A program made the position numbers and the translations under genes. Of a stretch of 64,000 nt of DNA, positions 17,835 to 26,236 are shown piece by piece (within the stretch, counting starts at the first letter, position 1; each line of letters starts with the position of its first letter). Below the pieces are notes generated by a model, which did not search any database, was not told the origin of the DNA, and saw only the letters and a list, made by a program, of their open reading frames with translations. This DNA comes from Saprospiraceae bacterium (lineage in GTDB: Bacteria > Bacteroidota > Bacteroidia > Chitinophagales > Saprospiraceae), in NCBI GenBank assembly GCA_022841745.1, contig JALHQW010000004.1:62001-126000 (forward strand). Reading direction: 5' to 3'.

Positions 17835-19049
17835 ATGATTCATCTTAACATTTTCCAAGTTCTTACTATCTGGCTGGCTGGATTCGACCATAAGACTGGC
17901 GCTCAATGTACATCTAGTGAATTGCGTAAGATGTCCATAGCTGGAACGATGGTGTGCATACCTGCTTTAGTCGGGCTGTTTAGCTACGGCTATGCTTTTT
18001 ATTACATTATCGGAGGAAAGACTGCTGCCATAACTGGGGGCATCGTGTCTGCCATAGTACTGCTAATCATTGACCGAGGGATTATGGCATACGGTCGCCC
18101 AGGTGTTGTTTCAATAGGCATGTTGGGCAGGATGCTTTTTGCTTTCACCATAGGGTTGCTATTGGCCGAACCGATGATTTTAAAGGTTTTTGAGGATTCT
18201 ATTACGGAGCAGCAGCACACTGAACTTTTTGCAGAGCAAGAACAGACCACTACTGTATTTGATAGCAAGATTGACTCCCTCCAACTCAGTCTTCGGACAG
18301 ACGAGGCCAGGCTACGTGAACTTCAACAAGACTATACAGCTGAAATGGATGGAACTGGTGGGTCTGGTGTGCCAAACAAAGGGCCTATCTACGAACAAAA
18401 ATACCGTGACTATTTAGACTTCAAAGCTATTTACGATTCCAAAAAGGCGAGTATTGACAGGCAAATCGCCACAGTGGAACTAAAGAAGGAACAGGAACTG
18501 AGCATGGTTGTACAGACCAATGCGAATGGGCTAATTGGTCGAATGAGGGCATTAGATGCTTTGGGACAAAAAGAGCCGATTGTAACCTGGGCAACTTGGC
18601 TATTGCGTCTTTTCTTTATGCTCATTGAGTTGATTCCATTGCTGCTTAAAATCAGTCCTACTGGCGACAGGGGCCTGTATTATAAACTCGTGGATACTTT
18701 TGACGAAGAGCGTGAGAATGTTGTGAAAGCCAATTCTGAAGAACGCAAGCAAATTATTGTAAAAGAGGAGCAGGTAAGATACGCAATGCAGTATTCTGAA
18801 CTCTGCCAGAAGGAGATTCAAGTTATAGCTGAATCCAAGGGCAAGGATACTATGTATATGATGGAAAAAATGGCTTCGATGGCAGAGAAGAAGCTTGAAT
18901 TCAAGCTAAAGGCAGCCAAGAAAATTCCAGACGAAGGATTATCACAACGGGTCTATGAACAGATAGACACCATCTTCGACGGTTTCGTGGAAACGTTGAC
19001 AACATTGAACAGCCGTTCAAACGACAATTACACTTCCGACTTGATTTGA
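17835..19049 (+). CDS. DUF4407 domain membrane protein
   Basis: A 404-residue protein with three hydrophobic segments near residues 34-62, 65-86 and 93-117, a coiled-coil region of about 120 residues, a fourth segment near 250-272 (LLRLFFMLIELIPLLL), and a second coiled-coil tail. This layout and the opening WLAGFDHKTGAQC match DUF4407 proteins, which are common in Bacteroidota and Actinomycetota and have no known function. The predicted topology puts the central coiled coil on one side of the inner membrane between helices 3 and 4. Its neighbours are a cytoplasmic helical protein and an outer lipoprotein, so it may be the membrane part of an envelope complex. Confidence 0.8.
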   Translation: MIHLNIFQVLTIWLAGFDHKTGAQCTSSELRKMSIAGTMVCIPALVGLFSYGYAFYYIIGGKTAAITGGIVSAIVLLIIDRGIMAYGRPGVVSIGMLGRMLFAFTIGLLLAEPMILKVFEDSITEQQHTELFAEQEQTTTVFDSKIDSLQLSLRTDEARLRELQQDYTAEMDGTGGSGVPNKGPIYEQKYRDYLDFKAIYDSKKASIDRQIATVELKKEQELSMVVQTNANGLIGRMRALDALGQKEPIVTWATWLLRLFFMLIELIPLLLKISPTGDRGLYYKLVDTFDEERENVVKANSEERKQIIVKEEQVRYAMQYSELCQKEIQVIAESKGKDTMYMMEKMASMAEKKLEFKLKAAKKIPDEGLSQRVYEQIDTIFDGFVETLTTLNSRSNDNYTSDLI

Positions 19050-19095
19050 CCCAATCAGCATGAGTTTGACGTTGTAGATTTTGCCTCTTTATTTC

Positions 19096-19140
19096 CTCGT
19101 CGCCGGGATTACTACTGAAGGTAGTAATTCTGGCGACGAG
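19096..19140 (+). terminator. 20-bp perfect hairpin between DUF4407 gene and lipoprotein gene
   Basis: The arm CTCGTCGCC at 19096-19104 pairs with GGCGACGAG at 19132-19140, and the stem continues without a break to CTAC/GTAG around a TGAAG loop: 20 pairs with two G-U. No T-run follows on the plus strand (ATTCACC), so a processing or stability element is as likely as a terminator. Confidence 0.65.
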
Positions 19141-19163
19141 ATTCACCTTCAAAAATTAATGAT

Positions 19164-19538
19164 ATGAAACAGTCTCTACTTTTAGTTATTTTGCTCTCAG
19201 CCATCATTTTCACTGGCTGTCAGACCAAGATTGTTCAGCAATGGAGAAAAAACGCTTACCTACGTGATTATAGTGAGTTTGTAACCAAAGTTGAGCAGGA
19301 GTACCAAGCTTTTCAGCCAGAAGACTGGAACGAAGTTGATATGAAATTTCAGGAGTTTTCGAACCAAAAGTATGCACAATATGAGCATATTCTTACCCAG
19401 CAAGAACGTTCCGAGACACATCAACTAAGGGGTAAGTACAAAGGTATAAAAGCAAAATATTTTAGCAACCAAGCTCTGGAAAAGCTACAAAATGCCGTTG
19501 ACCAAGGAGCGGGTTTTGTAAAGGAGCTTTTGGAATAA
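19164..19538 (+). CDS. Small lipoprotein of unknown function
   Basis: A 124-residue protein with a lipoprotein signal peptide: two positions after a single lysine comes a long hydrophobic stretch, then a lipobox ending FTGC, so the mature protein should begin at that cysteine. The remaining 105 residues are helical, with tryptophan and tyrosine in a pattern (WNEVDMKF, then YAQYEHILT and RGKYKGIK) that I have seen in small Bacteroidota lipoproteins of unknown role. It is the last gene of the operon with the DUF4407 protein. Confidence 0.8.
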   Translation: MKQSLLLVILLSAIIFTGCQTKIVQQWRKNAYLRDYSEFVTKVEQEYQAFQPEDWNEVDMKFQEFSNQKYAQYEHILTQQERSETHQLRGKYKGIKAKYFSNQALEKLQNAVDQGAGFVKELLE

Positions 19539-19707
19539 CTGTCGGCGAAGTACAGAATGGGGGCTTGCAAGAGTTGAGAAAATCGAGTGCTTCTAAACTC
19601 TAGCATGTCCTCATTCTTCATTTTTAAAATATACGGATGCTTTGTAAAATTGAAATGGCTGTATTTCAGTTTTGCTACGGTGGCACTATTGGAATTTCAA
19701 ACTAATT

Positions 19708-22700
19708 TTAAATCAACGCCTTTATCTTGCCTATCACTTTTACCACTTCATCAGAATTCAAAGCACCATTTGGACTGTCGGTAGTTACGAAAAGATTGTC
19801 ATTCAGCTTGTAACTGTTCCTCTCATAAAATTTCAATTTTTGCTCCCAGTCAGCACGATAGGCGGGCTGGTGGAGTAGGCCAAGATGTTCCCAGATGATT
19901 TTATCACCTGCGGGGTCAATGAAAGTGAAATCGGGCAGCCGATGGCCTCCCTCTGTGCTTTCAAACAGGCGTTCATAATGGAATTCTATTCCTTCCTCGA
20001 CCAACAAATTGGCAATGACCAGTTCCGATTTACTACGAACGTATATCTCTCTATCTTTTACTTTGTGAATCAGCCGGTCGGCATAGGGAATCGTGTTTCG
20101 CCTATCTCGAAGAGTAAGGACAAACAGCTGTGTATTTCGCCTGGCAGTCTCTGAAAATTCAGGCTTGGTATATTGGTATAGCCACTGAGCGTTATCGCCT
20201 TCAACAAGGATAATCAAGCGGCTTTTGGAACGAGTAAGCGCAGTATAAAGCAGCTCACGGCTCATGAGTTTTCCTGCATTTTTGGGAAGTATAAGCATCA
20301 CCGTCTTGAAATCGCTACCCTGGCTTTTGTGAACGGTGATTGCATAGGCAAGCTCAATAGCTGAACCGTTTTCGCCAAAATCTTTGCCGTTATAGCCAAA
20401 TGTGGTGTCAGGATAACCTGAAAAACAAATATTGGCATAACCCTTCGCCGTCGTCACCATTACTCCAATTTGTCCATTGGAAAGCTGTAACGAAGGTTCT
20501 CCTTGGCCGTTTTTATAACCATCCCTTTTCTCGTTCACTAGTTGTATGACTTTATCATGTAGCCAAATCCGCTGGTCACCGAATGGGCGTTCCCATTTTT
20601 CAAACTTCGTTTTCCGAAATGTCTGTTGAATGAGTCTGTTTATCGGATGGGCACCCCAAGCTGGACTTTTAACAGGCGTCAGCATCTGGAAACTCTCTGC
20701 CGATTCAGGCTTCGAGAGGGGAAATTTTCCATTTTCATACCCCAATGCCTTAGCATTAAATGTGTTGTAATCGTCTTCACCTTCCATGCCGAGTTCCTCT
20801 ATGAGGAGTGTTCGGATTTTTTGTTCCAGGTCCGCAGGAGTTTCCCATGTTTCAATCCGTAGGTCATTGAGTTTCTTGCCAAGTGATATTTTTTCAAAAA
20901 TTTCGTCAGCATTTTTCTCTGGTTTCTTACCCGAAAACCAAGATGCGAGGGTCAACGTGTCTGAGAATTCAGCAGTATTCTCCAAAGTAGCTTGACGAAC
21001 TACGACGGAAAGTTCGGCAAGTGCAGCACCTAATTCTACCTTTTCCGGTTTTTTGCTTTCACGACATTCCTGCAAATGGGCACACAAATCGGCAAAGGGA
21101 CGACCTGCACCGATAGGTGGTAATTGATAAGGGTCGCCTACCAAGATGATTCTTTCAACATTTGCCATATCGAGTGCCTTGAAAACGGCGAAAAAATCCT
21201 CTTCTGTCAGCATTGAGCATTCGTCAATAACTACGGTTCTTTCCTGAGCATAAGTTTCTTTCCCAAAAAACATTGGCCGCATCGTCTCCCAATTGAATCG
21301 TTTTTGCTTATTGAGGAACTGGGCTATGGTAAAAGCCGATTCCGATTTTGCCATCGTTTTTAATCGTACACGGGCTTTGCCGGTAGGAGCAAGCAGGAGT
21401 ATCCCTTTGGACTTTAGTTGCTGTGAACGGAAAAGTGCCCCCATGACTGTCGTTTTACCAGTTCCGGCTTTTCCGTGCAGGACTGTCAGTTTGCGGGAAA
21501 CGATGGTCTCCAGGGCTTGAACCTGGTCATCCATTGCTTGGGCATGAAGAAGATTGTTGGAATCAAACTGCATTCCATTTTCGTCCAATGTCTGAACGAT
21601 GAGTTCACGCCAGTTTTCATTTAATTCTGGCAATGAGCGGTTAGCCCTGGCGGTAAAGATTTTTTCGAGATACCGTTCTATTTCTTCATACAAATGCAGT
21701 TGTAAGCCCCTTGCTTCTTGGGTTTCAATAAACTGAAACCTCTCGGAGAGATATGTAGCATTTGCCTGAATATATCCATCCGGGATGGAACAAGTATGGT
21801 CGACCTTTGTGCTCTCCAATCTCTCCCTTGCCTCGGTGAAAGACAGAAGTGTGTCGCCTTCAGCGGCAGCATGGCGAAGGGTCTTGACGAGATGAGCACG
21901 AATCCTTCGTTTATCCAAAGTGGAATCCACTTTAGCGGGAGATGGAGGCGGATAATCACCATGAATTGCCTTGTCTTCCATTAGCCCTAAGTCAATGACT
22001 TCGGGGGCAATTGGAGCGTTCATTTTATCACCTTCATCAAGTTCAGAAATGAGGTAGGGATTTTCCAAAAGGGCATCATTGCTCATCCTCCACCCTTTTG
22101 TTGCCCTTTTGTCTTTATCGTACCATCGGGCTATCTGTTTTTGGGTCAGTTCAAATCTCGACAACATTTCCAGCCATTTTTGGCTTGAAATATCAAGGTT
22201 ATCCCAAAGGTCCTTGATATGGGGAAGTTCTTTTCGAATGTTCCAACTTAGGTGTTCATGGTGTGCACCATGCAAAATTTCCTCGAATGCCCGCCAAGGG
22301 TTCCCTTTGGGCAAACACCAACCTTGCTCGTACATATCTTGAGCAAGGATGTTCCCGAACTTAAACCCAAGCGCCGTAGCAGCCTGGCCAAATGAAGGGA
22401 AAGCCCCCATACCTTCCTTTACTCTTCCAATCTGGGCATTCAGCCACTCCAGCCGTTGCTCCCACTTACCGGGGACAAGCCCGTGTTGCTGGATTTTTTC
22501 GACTACCAAACGCAGCTTTCTCAAAACTGTCAAAGCAGTCGAGTCTTTTACCCATTCACTACCATAGGAAAACTCTCCAATATTTGAATCCGGGTCGTCG
22601 AGGTCGAACAAGGTCATTTTTATTTCCTCCAACCAACGTGCCCTGCGTTCATCTTCTTTTGGGTTGCCAGTCTTTGCCAAGTAATCATTGTATGGCAATA

Positions 22701-23385
22701 AAAAACCTTCGATACCATCGGGACGAATGGAATGGGTGATGAGCCTGTCCCACATTGGATAGGTCTTGGCGCCTGGCTCATGCAAGTATTCCTGCAGTGG
22801 CGACTTTTTTGTTATCAGGCCAACACCAATAAGCAGGCGACGGCAATTTTCGTCAATGGGATTTCCACTCTTGGTATAGAAAAAAATAAGGGAATGTTGT
22901 TCCCGAATAGGTTTGAAGAAAAGGTCAAGTATCGCCCGCTGCCTGATATCACTGTAAACCCATGAAGAGTTGAATGGTGGCTTCTCATCCGGAGGAAAAG
23001 AAGGAAACTGCTCGGACAAATCGGATTGCCTGCTTCGTAGCATCCAATTGAAAGGTACAGAGAATGTACTAAATGGTGGCACAGGAATCGGAGTGTCGAA
23101 CAATTTGGAGTGCGGTAGTTTTTTGTCAAAGCGATAAGGATGTTTTGCAATGCGTTGCCAGCCATGTTCGCTCATGAAGGCAGTTCCCTCCGCTTTGCAG
23201 GGTGGCAACTGGTCATCGGTCAAAGCTGACCAATGCTTGCCGGCCAGCTTTTCTTCCTCCCCGGCATTTTTTGTTTCGTAAATTCTTTTGAGTTGAAGGC
23301 AGTAGGCGTTGTCAGCTGGTTTTGTGCAGACTGTGCCGTTCCAGCCGTTGTCGTGCCAGGCTACTCTTATGGATAGGTGTTTCAT
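19708..23385 (-). CDS. RecD-like SF1 helicase with C-terminal PD-(D/E)xK-like nuclease domain
   Basis: A 1225-residue protein. The N-terminal 600 residues are unfamiliar, with WLxE-type helical segments. From about residue 630 come SF1B helicase motifs: Walker A GKAGTGKTT, Walker B VVIDECSM near 718, GDPYQLPPIGAGRP near 752, the UvrD/RecD-type VHKSQGSDF near 1017 and YTALTRSKSRLII near 1050. The last 130 residues read SKSELVIANLL, then RLPDFTF and IIWEHLG, the E...PDF...E pattern of a nuclease fold in which the usual lysine is replaced. Likely a DNA-processing helicase-nuclease of the stand-alone kind found in defence islands. The gene follows the AbiEi-like gene by only 3 bp, so the two form an operon. 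Confidence 0.85.
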   Translation of the reverse strand: MKHLSIRVAWHDNGWNGTVCTKPADNAYCLQLKRIYETKNAGEEEKLAGKHWSALTDDQLPPCKAEGTAFMSEHGWQRIAKHPYRFDKKLPHSKLFDTPIPVPPFSTFSVPFNWMLRSRQSDLSEQFPSFPPDEKPPFNSSWVYSDIRQRAILDLFFKPIREQHSLIFFYTKSGNPIDENCRRLLIGVGLITKKSPLQEYLHEPGAKTYPMWDRLITHSIRPDGIEGFLLPYNDYLAKTGNPKEDERRARWLEEIKMTLFDLDDPDSNIGEFSYGSEWVKDSTALTVLRKLRLVVEKIQQHGLVPGKWEQRLEWLNAQIGRVKEGMGAFPSFGQAATALGFKFGNILAQDMYEQGWCLPKGNPWRAFEEILHGAHHEHLSWNIRKELPHIKDLWDNLDISSQKWLEMLSRFELTQKQIARWYDKDKRATKGWRMSNDALLENPYLISELDEGDKMNAPIAPEVIDLGLMEDKAIHGDYPPPSPAKVDSTLDKRRIRAHLVKTLRHAAAEGDTLLSFTEARERLESTKVDHTCSIPDGYIQANATYLSERFQFIETQEARGLQLHLYEEIERYLEKIFTARANRSLPELNENWRELIVQTLDENGMQFDSNNLLHAQAMDDQVQALETIVSRKLTVLHGKAGTGKTTVMGALFRSQQLKSKGILLLAPTGKARVRLKTMAKSESAFTIAQFLNKQKRFNWETMRPMFFGKETYAQERTVVIDECSMLTEEDFFAVFKALDMANVERIILVGDPYQLPPIGAGRPFADLCAHLQECRESKKPEKVELGAALAELSVVVRQATLENTAEFSDTLTLASWFSGKKPEKNADEIFEKISLGKKLNDLRIETWETPADLEQKIRTLLIEELGMEGEDDYNTFNAKALGYENGKFPLSKPESAESFQMLTPVKSPAWGAHPINRLIQQTFRKTKFEKWERPFGDQRIWLHDKVIQLVNEKRDGYKNGQGEPSLQLSNGQIGVMVTTAKGYANICFSGYPDTTFGYNGKDFGENGSAIELAYAITVHKSQGSDFKTVMLILPKNAGKLMSRELLYTALTRSKSRLIILVEGDNAQWLYQYTKPEFSETARRNTQLFVLTLRDRRNTIPYADRLIHKVKDREIYVRSKSELVIANLLVEEGIEFHYERLFESTEGGHRLPDFTFIDPAGDKIIWEHLGLLHQPAYRADWEQKLKFYERNSYKLNDNLFVTTDSPNGALNSDEVVKVIGKIKALI

Positions 23386-23388
23386 GCT

Positions 23389-24129
23389 TTATGGATTTTG
23401 GTTAGGCAATTGATGGCTATCGGGAATGAGCTTCAACACCTGCTCTTCCCGCTTCCGCCGCCGGGCATACCGCAGCAGTCGGTTTTGGTGAATGAGTATT
23501 TGTGAAAACATGTTCTCGAAAATGTGCTGCAACTCTCCTTGCTGGGCCACGAAGATCTCCGGCTCAGCCACGATGTCCACCAGCATTTTCTCCGGGGAAG
23601 CTGTCGTGATTTTGCCCTCCTGCATCAGCGGTGCTTCGGAGACCAGCGGTTTGATGATGACTGCCTCGTTCAATGAAAGTACGTACAGTTCCATGACGGT
23701 GCGGTCCGGCTGAAGAAACACCTTTTTCGATAGCCCGGTCAGGTGGTTGAAGATGGCGTCGAGGGCGTCTTTCTCCGCTTCTACAAGCGTCCAGTTGTAG
23801 GCGGGTTGGAGTTCCATCCAGGCATTCAGCCAACGGGTCTCCCAGATGCAGAAGTTGACCAACGGCAACTCCTTCGCCAGCATGGCAGCAATGCGTTTGG
23901 GCAGGTTGGAAAAGACGGGGATAAAATTTTCCCGTGTGGCCAGCCGGTACATGCCCCTACCGGGGCTTTCCAGCACACCCTTGGATTTTAGTTCATGAAT
24001 GCGCCAAGTCAGCGTCTCTTCCGATACGCCGGGGTACACCGCTTCCAGCCAATGGAGCAACTCGCCCTTGGAGAGGAGCTTTTTGTCGTCAAAAGCAGTG
24101 GTGATGTGGTGGTTTGCGTCAGCGGTCAT
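23389..24129 (-). CDS. AbiEi-like winged-helix protein (DUF6577-type)
   Basis: A 246-residue protein. Residues 15-65 look like a winged helix (KGELLHWLEAVYP, then TWRIHELKSKGVL and GRGMYRL), followed by a body with SPEKMLVDI near residue 180. That last motif is shared with AbiEi-family type IV antitoxins, which repress their own promoter. The usual toxin partner, a nucleotidyltransferase of the AbiEii type, is absent; the gene is instead followed after 3 bp by a helicase-nuclease. An inverted repeat 52-89 bp before the start is a fitting operator. The call as AbiEi-like is from domain order and the SPEKMLVD motif; a plain transcription regulator for the helicase is the alternative. Confidence 0.7.
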   Translation of the reverse strand: MTADANHHITTAFDDKKLLSKGELLHWLEAVYPGVSEETLTWRIHELKSKGVLESPGRGMYRLATRENFIPVFSNLPKRIAAMLAKELPLVNFCIWETRWLNAWMELQPAYNWTLVEAEKDALDAIFNHLTGLSKKVFLQPDRTVMELYVLSLNEAVIIKPLVSEAPLMQEGKITTASPEKMLVDIVAEPEIFVAQQGELQHIFENMFSQILIHQNRLLRYARRRKREEQVLKLIPDSHQLPNQNP

Positions 24130-24180
24130 TGGTTGATTTGTGTGACGCTGCGAAGATGAGGGGATTTTTTGGGAATGTCA

Positions 24181-24218
24181 AATTTTCGGCACTTTTTGTG
24201 ATGCAGTGCCGGAAAATT
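24181..24218 (-). promoter_or_regulatory. Inverted repeat upstream of the AbiEi-like gene
   Basis: AATTTTCGGCACT at 24181-24193 faces AGTGCCGGAAAATT at 24205-24218, a 13-bp inverted repeat with one bulged base and an 11-bp spacer. It is 52 bp before the start of the AbiEi-like gene. AbiEi antitoxins bind inverted repeats in their own promoters, so this is a candidate operator. Confidence 0.5.
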
Positions 24219-24298
24219 GTAAAAAATTCTTATTAAGTTGAACCATTGTTACTCTCGGCCTTTCGTCAAAATACGCCGTTCCAAACTTTGTCATGCCA

Positions 24299-24484
24299 TC
24301 AGCGATTCTCGCTATTAAAGTGTTTCATCAGGTGAAATCATCTTTTGCAACTTTTTGACTCTAGTATCATCTTCTAAAACTTTGATTTTGAATCTTTTTA
24401 TTGCAAAAACTAACTGATTAACCAGTTTGGAAACGAAAAGTCCAAAGTGGTATTCAAAATAAGTTTAATAGCGAGAATTGCTGA
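24299..24484. mobile_element. MITE-like element with 21-bp terminal inverted repeats
   Basis: TCAGCGATTCTCGCTATTAA (24299 onward) and its inverted form TTTAATAGCGAGAATTGCTG (24464 onward) match over 21 bp with one difference and enclose 144 bp without coding capacity. CA stands directly outside both ends and may be a 2-bp target duplication. The size and structure fit a non-autonomous insertion element; no matching transposase is in the window. Confidence 0.5.
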
Positions 24485-24524
24485 CAACCTCTCTTACATA
24501 TTTAATATTTTTCTACATAACAAC

Positions 24525-24555
24525 TTGCCTTGTTGGTATAAAAGGCCTACCTTTG
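24525..24555 (+). promoter_or_regulatory. Bacteroidota promoter of the DUF5763 gene
   Basis: TTG at 24525-24527, a 20-bp spacer and TACCTTTG at 24548-24555 match the Bacteroidota -33/-7 promoter pattern. The start codon at 24632 follows after about 75 bases. Confidence 0.65.
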
Positions 24556-24631
24556 GTTGGCTTTTACTAAAATACCTTAAGGTTTTTCAAGTTTGAATTC
24601 AACCTTTTTGAAAGGGACAAAAATTAATCTC

Positions 24632-25027
24632 ATGAATAACCCTAAAGCATTTCTTTTCAATCTCCTATTCTTAGTCTTTGTAGGGGCAAGCTCTACTGTT
24701 CTTGCGCAAACCGTTTACATCACAAAAACCGGGGAGAAGTATCATAAAATCACTTGCCGTTACCTAAGCAAAAGTTGCTATTCCATCGAGTTGTCCGATG
24801 CCAAAGACAAAGGATACGCATCCTGTAAAGTATGTAAGCCCGGTTCAGGTTCCTCTGCTCAAAAGAAAATTAATCCGGGACAAGCACCAAAAATAAAGTC
24901 TGGAACAAGTACATTAGGAAAGGCTTCTAGCTCATCAAGTCAATGTATCTCTTTGACCAAAACAGGGAAAAGGTGTAGTCGAATGACAAAGGACAAGAGT
25001 GGGAAATGTTGGCAGCACATGGAATAA
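24632..25027 (+). CDS. Secreted DUF5763-type cysteine-rich protein
   Basis: A 131-residue protein from ATG 24632; an in-frame TTG at 24593 was rejected because the signal peptide begins at the ATG. The signal sequence ends in VLAQ. Then comes a domain with VYITKTGEKYHK, three spaced cysteines and CKVC, like the small metal-binding Ada-type fold common in Bacteroidota exoproteins, followed by a serine-rich linker. The end (QCISLTKTGKRCSR, then GKCWQH) matches the DUF5763 motif with three cysteines and a histidine, probably a metal site. Function unknown. A good promoter precedes it. Confidence 0.75.
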   Translation: MNNPKAFLFNLLFLVFVGASSTVLAQTVYITKTGEKYHKITCRYLSKSCYSIELSDAKDKGYASCKVCKPGSGSSAQKKINPGQAPKIKSGTSTLGKASSSSSQCISLTKTGKRCSRMTKDKSGKCWQHME

Positions 25028-25083
25028 AATTTCCACATCTTAATGATGCCTGCATCTTACCAAGTTATTTAAAAATCAACCTG

Positions 25084-26208
25084 ATGAAACTAAAAGCTAT
25101 TTTTTTAGCTACTTTTTGCCTTTCAGGCGCATTTGTAGGATTCAGTCAAGACCCTTCATTTTCGCAATTTTACGCTAACCGTATTTACCTTAATCCTGCG
25201 CTCACAGGCATTGAACCAGGACTTTCACTTTCTGCCACTTCACGCTTGCAATGGCTTAACGTGGACAATGGTTTTCAGACCCATGCCGCAACGGTCGAAA
25301 TTCAAGAGCCTTTCATAAAAAGCGGTTTTGGGTTGACTGTTTCCTCCAACAAGGAAGGAATCGCTGAACTCACAACTACAGGGGTCGGCCTTTCGTATGC
25401 CTACACAGCACCTTTTAAAAAAAGCAATCTCCATTTTGGCTTCCAAGGCCATTGGTTCCAAAAAAGTATCAATTGGGATAACCTAATTTTTTCCGATGAA
25501 ATAGACCCAGTTTTAGGTGTCGTGAACCCTACGACTGCGGCACCAATTTTAGAAAGTGTTTCTTACACTGACCTTAGTTTCGGGATGCTATTTCGGTCTG
25601 ATGGCAAACTTAAACTTGGAAAAAGCACTTACAGAAATGTCCGCTCGATGCTGGGCCTTAGCATCCATCACCTACCATCTTTATTTGGAGATGCAGGGGC
25701 AAGTGAATCATTTCAGGTACTTCCCACAAAAGTGCCGCCCCGAATCACCCTTCACGCAGGCACCATAATTCCTGTTATCATTTTTCAAGGAGTAGGGCAC
25801 AACATTTCGCTTTCGCCCAACATAAAATTTGACATGCAAGGGGATGATATTTTCCGGACGAGTCAGAACCTTAAAGTTTTGAGTTACGGGATGTATGCTT
25901 TGTACGAAGGATTCCACCTTGGTGCTTTTTTTCAAAATACCAATCCATTGCCTGACCGAAAGAATACCAATGCACTTATTTTATCGCTTGGGTGGTACCA
26001 GGATGGAAAACGGCCAACTCAGTCAAAAGACCAAAAATTGTTCGTAGGCTTAAGCATTGACGTGAACAGTACTGGTGTAGGCACAAGGGGCGGCAATGTG
26101 TACGAATTGAATATCAGGTATTCTTTTGCCGACATGCCCACCATATTCGGTTCAAGCAAAGGCACGAAATCAAAACGAATCTTGGATTGTAAAAGCTTTC
26201 TTTACTAA
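25084..26208 (+). CDS. PorP/SprF family outer-membrane protein
   Basis: A 374-residue protein from ATG 25084, with a signal peptide ending near FSQDP. The mature start (DPSFSQFYANRIYLNPAL) is the hallmark of the PorP/SprF family, beta-barrel outer-membrane proteins of type IX secretion. SprF-type members partner with one giant cargo, and the gene is followed after 28 bp by a 2278-residue PKD protein, the usual pair. The upstream in-frame extension overlapping the DUF5763 gene has no signal peptide and was not used. It would help the following protein reach or stay on the cell surface. Confidence 0.9.
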   Translation: MKLKAIFLATFCLSGAFVGFSQDPSFSQFYANRIYLNPALTGIEPGLSLSATSRLQWLNVDNGFQTHAATVEIQEPFIKSGFGLTVSSNKEGIAELTTTGVGLSYAYTAPFKKSNLHFGFQGHWFQKSINWDNLIFSDEIDPVLGVVNPTTAAPILESVSYTDLSFGMLFRSDGKLKLGKSTYRNVRSMLGLSIHHLPSLFGDAGASESFQVLPTKVPPRITLHAGTIIPVIIFQGVGHNISLSPNIKFDMQGDDIFRTSQNLKVLSYGMYALYEGFHLGAFFQNTNPLPDRKNTNALILSLGWYQDGKRPTQSKDQKLFVGLSIDVNSTGVGTRGGNVYELNIRYSFADMPTIFGSSKGTKSKRILDCKSFLY

Positions 26209-26236
26209 TTTCTAAAAACCAACTTACCCTCCAGCC

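Noticed and set aside
19096-19140. Hairpin as a small RNA gene or riboswitch
   Set aside because: It is a plain perfect stem-loop without a promoter of its own or known aptamer features; kept as a structural element only.
23389-24129. Complete type IV toxin-antitoxin pair
   Set aside because: No nucleotidyltransferase toxin gene lies on either side.
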